Positions 32,855 to 39,919 of a stretch of DNA of 42,855 nt are shown piece after piece. Numbering within the stretch: the first letter of the stretch is position 1; every line of letters starts with the position of its first letter. The stretch is from positions 1-42,855 of the forward strand of contig CALBXK010000294.1 in NCBI GenBank assembly GCA_937890535.1, written 5' to 3'. The notes beneath the pieces are model-generated. The model saw nothing but the letters and a program-made list of their open reading frames with translations, ran no database searches and was not told where the DNA came from. This DNA is from an uncultured Spartobacteria bacterium. GTDB taxonomy: Bacteria > Verrucomicrobiota > Verrucomicrobiia > Chthoniobacterales > Terrimicrobiaceae. The position numbers and the translations under genes are program-made.

Positions 32855-33148
32855 CTATTGCACGAAGGAGCTGAACCAACAACTAACGGTTTTCAGGGAA
32901 GATTTGGACTTTACAGCAATCGCCGCATCCACGGCGGAGGAGGGAGAATCCACCGGCGGAATCTCAACCACAGCAGTAGAACGGAACTCGTCGCCGTCCT
33001 CATTGCCCCAAGCGTGGCAGCGTCTGGCCTTGGGGTGTCCCACAAGGTCGAATATCTCCACCTCCCCCTCCCATGTTGTCCGAATCTGGTTCACTTCAAA
33101 AGTGCGCCCCAAGAAATACGGGGTAAGGCCAGAAGAGCCTTTATTCAT
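32855..33148 (-). CDS. 98-aa or shorter protein of unknown function upstream of the zeta gene
   Basis: MNKGSSGLTPYFLGRTFEVNQIRTTWEGEVEIFDLVGHPKARRCHAWGNEDGDEFRSTAVVEIPPVDSPSSAVDAAIAVKSKS. Confidence 0.6.
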   Translation of the reverse strand: MNKGSSGLTPYFLGRTFEVNQIRTTWEGEVEIFDLVGHPKARRCHAWGNEDGDEFRSTAVVEIPPVDSPSSAVDAAIAVKSKSSLKTVSCWFSSFVQ

Positions 33149-33261
33149 GCGGATCCACTCATGATTTGGAGCAAGCCGACACCCGGGATTATCCCTCCGC
33201 TCCGCTTCGGGCTCTGCTTTTTGGCTTCGCCTTTCGGTTCCGGCTCGCTTCGCTCGCCTAG

Positions 33262-33293
33262 GCAGTGAACCGGGGTTCGCTCCCGCGGGGCCG
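33262..33293. repeat. 32-bp direct repeat, copy 2, just past the tRNA-Thr 3' end
   Basis: gcagtgaaccggggttcgctcccgcggggccg. Confidence 0.9.
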
Positions 33294-33297
33294 CAAA

Positions 33298-33369
33298 AGC
33301 CGGCACCCGGGATCGAACCGGGGACCGACGGTTTACAAAACCGTTGCTCTACCGCTGAGCTATACCGGC
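33298..33369 (-). tRNA. tRNA-Thr (anticodon UGU)
   Basis: Reverse complement folds as GCCGGTA/TGCCGGC acceptor, GCTC-AGCGGTA-GAGC D-arm, ACGGT-TTTGTAA-ACCGT anticodon arm, CCCGG-TTCGATC-CCGGG T-arm; 72 nt. Confidence 0.96.
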
Positions 33370-33385
33370 ATTCACTGAGTAAAAA

Positions 33386-33598
33386 TGGCTGAAACTTGCT
33401 CGCCATAAGAGCGGCAGATACTACGCGCGCCTTTACCTGAATGGCAAAGAAATTTGGAAAAGTCTCAAAATCTCTCATTTCTCTGTGGCCGAAGCCCGGC
33501 TGGCGGAAAAGCTCAAAGAACACAGGGAGCGCAAGGGCAAGGAGATTGATTCATCCAATGCCAAGATGACTTTCGGAGATGCCGGCACCCTCAATTGA
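33386..33598 (+). pseudogene. N-terminal fragment of a tyrosine recombinase/phage integrase
   Basis: Frame WLKLARHKSGRYYARLYLNGKEIWKSLKISHFSVAEARLAEKLKEHRERKGKEIDSSNAKMTFGDAGTLN*; no start codon. Confidence 0.7.
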
Positions 33599-33757
33599 AG
33601 AATTCGTGATGAAGATTCGGACAGCGGGAAGCTGTCAGTCCAAGGTCTGCTGCGATCTCGTCGAAGGACTGGCGCTCTGGCCAGGCGCAGAAGGTTTCCT
33701 CCACGCCAGCAGTACAAGTTGTGAACCGGTAATCTGCGGAGAGCAATAAAAGCTGGC

Positions 33758-33794
33758 TTTATACCTCAGAATACGTCAACATGTGAGGTATAAA
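33758..33794. promoter_or_regulatory. 11-bp perfect inverted repeat TTTATACCTCA-N15-TGAGGTATAAA upstream of fic
   Basis: Both arms read directly; ends 17 bp before the Fic ATG. Confidence 0.75.
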
Positions 33795-33811
33795 TAAGGA
33801 TTTTATAGCTC

Positions 33812-34942
33812 ATGCTCTTTGATTCCAAATGGAACTGGCAATTAGACGACTGGCCGCGATTCCGATATGACGGGGCAAAATTGGCGCAATTGGAAGCTGA
33901 TTTTCTGCGTCAGTCGGGCGTATTTATCGGCGCTGTTCGGCATGTCGCCGAAGGAGAAAAAGAGCAGATCACCGTTGACCTCATCAGTGACGAGGCGCTC
34001 TACACTTCCGAGATCGAAGGCGAGATTCTAAACCGGGACAGCCTTCAGTCTTCCATCCGCCGCAATCTGGGTCTGACAACCGACAACCGACGGATTCCGC
34101 CTGCCGAGCAGGGAATCTCGGACATGATGATCGATCTTTACCGCAATTTCAGTACGCCGCTGTCGGATGGTCTGTTGTTCCGCTGGCATGAAATGCTGAT
34201 GAGCGGCAGGCGCGATCTGAAAAATATCGGCAACTACCGGAACGGCGAAGAGCCGATGCAGATAGTCTCAGGCCCGATTCATGAGCCAAAAGTGCATTTT
34301 GAAGCGCCGCCATCTCCGTCCATGCCATCCGAAATGGCACGGTTCATCGAGTGGTTTAACGAAACTTCCCCGTCTGGGAAAAAACCGCTTCCCACGCTTG
34401 CACGGGCGAGTCTTGCCCATTGGCATTTCGTAAGTATTCACCCGTTTGAAGATGGCAACGGACGCATCGCCCGTGCCCTGGCCGAAAAATCGCTTTCACA
34501 AAATTTAGGCCATCCTACCCTGATCGCGCTTTCCAAAACCATTAATAGCAAGCGCAAAACCTACTATGATGTCCTGGAACACGGGAACCGGAACAACGAA
34601 ATATCTGCTTGGTTGCTTTACTTTGCGCAGGCCATTTTGGATGCGCAAAACCTCGCGCAACGCGCAGTTGATTTTCTCATCGAAAAAACCAAGTTTTTCG
34701 ACCGGCTGCGCAGTCAACTCAATCCCCGCCAGGAAAAAGTCCTCTTGCGGATGTTCCGCGAAGGCCCTGACGGATTCAAGGGTGGCTTGAGCGCGGAAAA
34801 CTATATCAGACTTACTGGCACATCCCGCGCCACAGCCACGCGTGACCTGCAAGATTTGGTAACAAAAAATGCCATGAGCAAAACCGGCGCACGAAAAAGC
34901 ACCCGCTATTATTTGCAACTTTCGGGTATGCGCCCTTTGTAA
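33812..34942 (+). CDS. Fic family protein with DUF4172-like N-terminus and C-terminal winged-helix region
   Basis: HPFEDGNGRIAR Fic motif; TSEIEGE inhibitory-helix motif; C-terminal YIRLTGTSRATATRDLQDLV. Confidence 0.93.
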   Translation: MLFDSKWNWQLDDWPRFRYDGAKLAQLEADFLRQSGVFIGAVRHVAEGEKEQITVDLISDEALYTSEIEGEILNRDSLQSSIRRNLGLTTDNRRIPPAEQGISDMMIDLYRNFSTPLSDGLLFRWHEMLMSGRRDLKNIGNYRNGEEPMQIVSGPIHEPKVHFEAPPSPSMPSEMARFIEWFNETSPSGKKPLPTLARASLAHWHFVSIHPFEDGNGRIARALAEKSLSQNLGHPTLIALSKTINSKRKTYYDVLEHGNRNNEISAWLLYFAQAILDAQNLAQRAVDFLIEKTKFFDRLRSQLNPRQEKVLLRMFREGPDGFKGGLSAENYIRLTGTSRATATRDLQDLVTKNAMSKTGARKSTRYYLQLSGMRPL

Positions 34943-34949
34943 CTGTCCC

Positions 34950-35120
34950 CTATCGAGCGCAGGAAATACGGATCATGTGACAGTTCCAACACTTCAGTTT
35001 CACGTTTTTCGCCATGTCACAAATGGGAGTTTTCAGAGCCCGCCATTGCCCCTTGAGCTCATCAATTTCTCCGATGAGCTTCAGGATTTCTTGCGTGATT
35101 ATTGGGACAATCGGTTCCAT
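34950..35120 (-). pseudogene. N-terminal fragment of a second Fic-like protein
   Basis: MEPIVPIITQEILKLIGEIDELKGQWRALKTPICDMAKNVKLKCWNCHMIRISCAR*; start resembles Fic N-termini of the type ITPEILxLIxEIDExKGxWxAL. Confidence 0.55.
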
Positions 35121-35130
35121 TTTTTCCTAC

Positions 35131-35164
35131 AAATATCCGCTTTTATATCCATTTATATCCATTT
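35131..35164 (-). repeat. three direct GGATAT-type repeats upstream of the Fic-like fragment
   Basis: Reverse strand GGATATAAAT GGATATAAAA GCGGATATTT. Confidence 0.6.
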
Positions 35165-35374
35165 CTGACCGCGCAGATTTCCCATGCTCTACGTACAATT
35201 GACCCACTCCATCGCTCTCACTGGCGAGCGTGATGCTTTGCGCCTTTCTATCGGTCCGCTCTCGACGTTTCGAGGGGCAAATCCTCTAAGCCGCGACGGG
35301 CTTTCCCACGCAGGCCCTACCTCCAAATATCCGTGAGGCTGTTCCCTTTGACCTAGAAACAGGGACAGACAGGA

Positions 35375-35484
35375 TTACCCTAAAAACGGGAATAAAACCA
35401 CTAATGGACACTAATAGACACCTGCAACGGCTGCAAAGCAACGGCCAGGCTTTCAAATGGAAAGCGACTTACAAAAGCAGAAAC
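35375..35484 (+). repeat. dispersed ~110-bp repeat, copy B
   Basis: Inverted copy of 10101-10210. Confidence 0.85.
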
Positions 35485-35540
35485 ATTCACCCTACGGAGG
35501 ATGGATCCTCTTCAGGTATCTTCTTTAAAATCCGTGTTTT

Positions 35541-35562
35541 ATTTGAAAGCCTGGCCGTTGCT
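35541..35562 (-). repeat. 22-bp inverted copy of 35437-35458
   Basis: atttgaaagcctggccgttgct is the exact reverse complement of agcaacggccaggctttcaaat. Confidence 0.9.
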
Positions 35563-35768
35563 GCGGGCTGCAAGCCGAAGGCTCCAGGCTTTCAAAATTT
35601 CCCAATGGAAATAGCGAGGAGTGTGTCCACGCTGTCGCTTTCCGCTTGCCCGGAATATGAGACGTACGAGCCCGCCCAGCGAACTTCCCGTCCCTCCTCT
35701 CTCCAAAATCGACGCCTTGGGGTCGAAAAGAGATTTTCGCGGTCGGAAAAAACCGCCAGTCTCAGCCC

Positions 35769-36206
35769 ATGACAGCGCCGAAGAAGACTCTCAAATCCAA
35801 ACTCCGCCTCCTCGGGCGTTCGGAAACCACCACTCCCAGCAAACCGTTGGCAGCGACTTTGGAAACCTTTCCGAATCGATTCCGGAAACGTCGCTATTGG
35901 ATCAGTTTCGACTGCCCGGAATTCACCTCGATGTGTCCGGTGACCGGCCAGCCGGATTTCGCAGCCATCCAGATCCGTTACGTACCAGACGCTCTCTGCA
36001 TCGAAACCAAGTCCCTCAAATTTTACCTGGCCTCGTATCGCAACACCCGGAGTTTCAATGAGGAAATTGTGAACCGGATTCTGGAGGATCTGGTAACGGC
36101 CTGCGCCCCCCGGCACCTTGAGGTGCATGGTGAATTTTCTGCCCGGGGCGGGATCAGCGTGACGGTCGATGCCTCCCATCCGGAGGACGCGGAATTTCTT
36201 TCATGA
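35769..36206 (+). CDS. queF: NADPH-dependent 7-cyano-7-deazaguanine reductase
   Basis: DCPEFTSMCPVTGQPDFA, ESKS-like ETKSLKFYLASYRN. Confidence 0.94.
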   Translation: MTAPKKTLKSKLRLLGRSETTTPSKPLAATLETFPNRFRKRRYWISFDCPEFTSMCPVTGQPDFAAIQIRYVPDALCIETKSLKFYLASYRNTRSFNEEIVNRILEDLVTACAPRHLEVHGEFSARGGISVTVDASHPEDAEFLS

Positions 36207-36913
36207 AAAAGACGGTCGTGCTGCTCAGTGGAGGCATGGATTCAGTGACCGCCCTGTATCTCTCAGCTTCCGAGACCCAGGTCGTCGCTGGCTTGAGCTT
36301 CCATTATGGATCGAAGCACAATGACCGGGAAATTTCTTTCGCGCGCTGGCATGCAGACAAGCTGGGCATCCCTCAGGTCACGATCCCGCTCGCCTTCGTC
36401 GGAGAATATTTCGCGTCCGATCTTCTCCAGTCCGGGGGTGAAATTCCCAAGGGACACTACGAGGAAGAAAGCATGAAAAAGACGGTGGTTCCGTTCCGCA
36501 ATGGGATCATGCTGTCGATTGCGGGAGGATTTGCGGAGAGCAAGGGAGCTGACGCTCTGGTGATCGCCGCCCATGCCGGGGATCATGCCATTTATCCGGA
36601 TTGCCGCGAGGGCTTCATGAAGGCGATGGGCGAGGCCCTTCAGTTGGGAACCTATGCCGGGATCGAGTTGTTGCGGCCGTTGATCTCCCTGACCAAGGCG
36701 GAAATCGCCATGAAAGGTTCAGAGCTTGGGGTGGATTTTTCGAAAACCTGGTCGTGCTATGTCGGAGGCGAGGTCCAATGCGGAGAATGCGGCACCTGCG
36801 TGGAACGGCGAGAGGCGTTTTTCCGGGCCGGGCTCGCCGATCCCACGGAGTATCTCCGCACCCCTCCCCTGCCCCAGGAACCCGGCCCAAGCGTCCCGAG
36901 TGCCCCATGTTGA
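36203..36913 (+). CDS. queC: 7-cyano-7-deazaguanine synthase
   Basis: VVLLSGGMDSVTALY; C-terminal CYVGGEVQCGECGTCVERREAF; ATGA overlap with queF. Confidence 0.95.
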   Translation: MKKTVVLLSGGMDSVTALYLSASETQVVAGLSFHYGSKHNDREISFARWHADKLGIPQVTIPLAFVGEYFASDLLQSGGEIPKGHYEEESMKKTVVPFRNGIMLSIAGGFAESKGADALVIAAHAGDHAIYPDCREGFMKAMGEALQLGTYAGIELLRPLISLTKAEIAMKGSELGVDFSKTWSCYVGGEVQCGECGTCVERREAFFRAGLADPTEYLRTPPLPQEPGPSVPSAPC

Positions 36914-37602
36914 TTTCAGAAATTTTCCACTCCGTCCAAGGCGAGGGGGAGTTGACGGGCGTGCCGTCGGTCTTCGTTCGCACCTCCGGATGCAATCTCC
37001 GCTGCGTTTGGTGTGACACGCCTTACGCGTCCTGGAACCCCGAAGGCGAAGAGAAAAGTATCGCTCAAATCATGGAGAAGGTCAGAAAATATTCGGCCCG
37101 GCACTGTGTTTTGACCGGGGGCGAGCCAATGATTGCCCGAGGCATCTCCGAGCTTGCCGGGACGCTGCGAGCAGAGGGCTACCACATCACGATCGAGACG
37201 GCGGGAACCGTGCCTCCTCAAGGCATCGCCTGCGACTTGGCCTCGATCAGTCCCAAGCTTGGAAATTCCACCCCGTCGGAGGGCCTCATCGATCCCGCCT
37301 GGATCAAGCGGCACGAAAAAACCCGCCATCAACCCGAAGTCCTCGCCCAATGGCTGGCCGATTATTCTTATCAACTCAAATTTGTCGTCGCCACCGAACC
37401 CGATGCCGATGAAGCGCTCGCGTCCCTCGGGTCGAATTTTCCTGATATCCCCCACTGGAAGATTCTTTTGATGCCAGAGGGAATCGACGCCGCGACCCTC
37501 TCCTCCCGCCAGGCGTGGTTGGTCGGCTACTGCAAGGACAAGGGCTACCGCTATTGCGACCGCCTCCACGTCCGGCTTTTTGGCAACACCCGGGGAACCT
37601 GA
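36907..37602 (+). CDS. queE: 7-carboxy-7-deazaguanine synthase (radical SAM)
   Basis: SEIFHSVQGEGELTGVPSVFVRTSGCNLRCVWCDTPYASW; overlaps queC. Confidence 0.95.
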   Translation: MLISEIFHSVQGEGELTGVPSVFVRTSGCNLRCVWCDTPYASWNPEGEEKSIAQIMEKVRKYSARHCVLTGGEPMIARGISELAGTLRAEGYHITIETAGTVPPQGIACDLASISPKLGNSTPSEGLIDPAWIKRHEKTRHQPEVLAQWLADYSYQLKFVVATEPDADEALASLGSNFPDIPHWKILLMPEGIDAATLSSRQAWLVGYCKDKGYRYCDRLHVRLFGNTRGT

Positions 37603-37605
37603 GCT

Positions 37606-39855
37606 TTGACGACCTCCCCTCCGTTGCCTCACTCTCGATACGCCCGAGTGATTCCGGATCGCACCGGGGACAAGGCGTTGGACTACCTCATTCCCCAGGC
37701 CATGGAGGATCGCCTGGCCCCCGGGGCCCGGGTGAGGATTTTTGTGCGCTCCCGACTCGTGTTGGGCACGGTCGTTGAGGTGGTGGACACCTCGGAGGTC
37801 AAGAATCCCAAGGAAATCCACGAAGTCATTGGCGGGGCTCCTCTCATCCGGCCTCAGTTGCTGGAAATCGCTCGCTGGATTGCCGAGTATTATTGTTGTT
37901 CCCTGGAGGCGGCGATGGCGTGCGTCGTGCCCCAGGCGGTCCGCAAAGCGGAGGTGACGGCCCTGCGGCGAAATCATGTCCGTGTCGTACACACGCCAGA
38001 CAATGAAGAACTCGAAGCCCTGGCTCGACGGGCTCCCCGGCAGGCGGACGCGATGCGGGCCGCCCTCGCTCACCCCGATCCGCGGCCGGTTTCCGAATTG
38101 GCGACCACCGCCGGGGTGGCCGATGCGGTCTTTCGCGCCTTGGAGCGGAAGGGATGGGTAAAGGTCGAATCGATTGAGGTGCCAAGGGATCCTCATGGCG
38201 GGGAGTCGTTCCTTCCCTCCCATGATCTCGAACTCAATGCCGAGCAAGTCCCGGCTCTGGAAGCGGTGAAGGAAGCGGTGGAAAATCCGTCCGAGGCCCA
38301 ACCGATTCTCCTCCATGGAGTGACCGGAAGCGGGAAGACGGAGATTTACCTTCAGGGGATCCGCCATGCCCTGGCCCGGGGTCGGACCGCATTGGTCCTC
38401 GTTCCCGAGATTTCCCTGACCCCTCAAACCGTGGAGCGGTTCAAATCCCGATTCGCGGAGATTCAAGGTCAGGTCGCGGTCCTCCACAGCCACCTCTCGT
38501 CCGGAGAACGCCATGATGAATGGTACAAAGTTCATGCCGGCGGGGCCCGCATTGTTATTGGAGCACGCAGCGCCGTCTTCGCTCCCCTGGATGACCTGGG
38601 CATCATCATTGTGGATGAGGAACACGAAAGCTCCTACAAACAGGAAGATGCACCCCGCTATCACGCCCGGGATGTGGCCGTCCTGCGGGCCCGCCGGGAA
38701 AATTGTGCGGTGGTTCTGGGAAGCGCGACCCCTTCCATTGAAAGCTGGCACAACGCGGTGAAGGGAAAATACCGCCTGCTTAACCTACGCCTCCGGGTGG
38801 ATGACCGCCGCATGCCGGTGATCAGAGTTTTGGACCTCCGGCGGGCGCAGCGCGGGGGCGGCGGCGACGCGGTGTTGACCCCGCAGCTTTTGCAGGCCAT
38901 GGAAAAACGTCTGGAGACCGGAGCCCAGACGATCCTCTTTCTCAATCGACGGGGGTTCTCCACCTCAATGCTCTGTCAGGTCTGTGGCCATGTTTGCAAA
39001 TGTCCGAATTGCAGCGTCTCCCTGACCTTTCACCGGGATGTCGCCCAATTATCCTGCCATATCTGCGGACATAACCAACGCGCGCCCCGAAATTGTCCGG
39101 AATGTCGCGACCCCGGGATTCGCCATTCCGGAGTGGGAACCCAAAAAGTTGAGGACACCGTGCGGCGGGTTTTCCCCAAGGCCCGGGTGGCCCGCATGGA
39201 TGCCGATGCCATGACGCGCAAAGACTCCTACCGTCAGACTCTGGGCGCATTCAAGGCCGGCACCATCGACATCCTGGTCGGGACCCAGATGATCGCCAAG
39301 GGGCTGCATTTTCCCAACGTCACTCTTGTCGGCATCATCAATGCTGACCTGGGATTGCATGTCGCGGATTTCCGCGCCTCCGAACGGACCTTTCAGCTTC
39401 TCACCCAGGTGGCCGGGCGGGCGGGCCGTGGCGAGATGGAGGGCGAAGTGGTGGTGCAGACGTTCACTCCGTCCCATCCCGCGATTCAGTTTGCCCGCCA
39501 CCATGACTTTGAGGGATTCGTCGAACAGGAGTTGGAGCTCCGCCAGCAATTCGGTTTCCCACCCTACGCGAGAATGGTCCTCGTGACCGTCCGCTCGCAG
39601 ATCCTGGAGCGGGCGGAATTTACCACCCAGACCCTGGTTCGCCGCCTCCGGGAGAGCGTTCCGGCCGGTGTGGTGGTCGGCGAAGCGGCGCCCGCTCCGC
39701 TGGAAAAAGCGCGAGGCTATTATCGCTTTCAAACCGGCCTGAGGGGACCGGCCATCCGCCCATTGGCTCGGGCCATCCAGTCCACGATGAAAGGACTCTC
39801 ATTGCCCGAGGATGTTTTTGTGGCAGTTGATGTGGATCCGGTCCAGTTGCTTTAG
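37606..39855 (+). CDS. priA: primosomal protein N' (replication restart helicase)
   Basis: LLHGVTGSGKTEIYL, VDEEHESSYKQ, Cys-rich zinc motifs CQVCGHVCKCPNC, VAGRAGRGE. Confidence 0.96.
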   Translation: MTTSPPLPHSRYARVIPDRTGDKALDYLIPQAMEDRLAPGARVRIFVRSRLVLGTVVEVVDTSEVKNPKEIHEVIGGAPLIRPQLLEIARWIAEYYCCSLEAAMACVVPQAVRKAEVTALRRNHVRVVHTPDNEELEALARRAPRQADAMRAALAHPDPRPVSELATTAGVADAVFRALERKGWVKVESIEVPRDPHGGESFLPSHDLELNAEQVPALEAVKEAVENPSEAQPILLHGVTGSGKTEIYLQGIRHALARGRTALVLVPEISLTPQTVERFKSRFAEIQGQVAVLHSHLSSGERHDEWYKVHAGGARIVIGARSAVFAPLDDLGIIIVDEEHESSYKQEDAPRYHARDVAVLRARRENCAVVLGSATPSIESWHNAVKGKYRLLNLRLRVDDRRMPVIRVLDLRRAQRGGGGDAVLTPQLLQAMEKRLETGAQTILFLNRRGFSTSMLCQVCGHVCKCPNCSVSLTFHRDVAQLSCHICGHNQRAPRNCPECRDPGIRHSGVGTQKVEDTVRRVFPKARVARMDADAMTRKDSYRQTLGAFKAGTIDILVGTQMIAKGLHFPNVTLVGIINADLGLHVADFRASERTFQLLTQVAGRAGRGEMEGEVVVQTFTPSHPAIQFARHHDFEGFVEQELELRQQFGFPPYARMVLVTVRSQILERAEFTTQTLVRRLRESVPAGVVVGEAAPAPLEKARGYYRFQTGLRGPAIRPLARAIQSTMKGLSLPEDVFVAVDVDPVQLL

Positions 39856-39919
39856 TCGCTGTAAATAATTGAGCCAATGACGATGGACTAATGCCCAATG
39901 ACTGCCTTTATTCTCTTTC

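Noticed and set aside
33149-33523. N-terminal part of the 222-aa minus ORF 32855-33523
   Set aside because: Residues CRYSSAVEQRFCKPSVPGSIPGAGF are simply translated tRNA-Thr; a later start at 33148 is more plausible.
35577-35768. preQ1 riboswitch upstream of queF
   Set aside because: I looked for the preQ1-I style hairpin and A-rich tail and could not see one; a covariance-model search would be decisive.
35621-36061. 146-aa plus ORF overlapping queF in another frame
   Set aside because: queF motifs are unambiguous in the 35769 frame.
36916-38751. 611-aa minus ORF opposite queE/priA
   Set aside because: Spans two well-supported plus-strand genes; antisense shadow.
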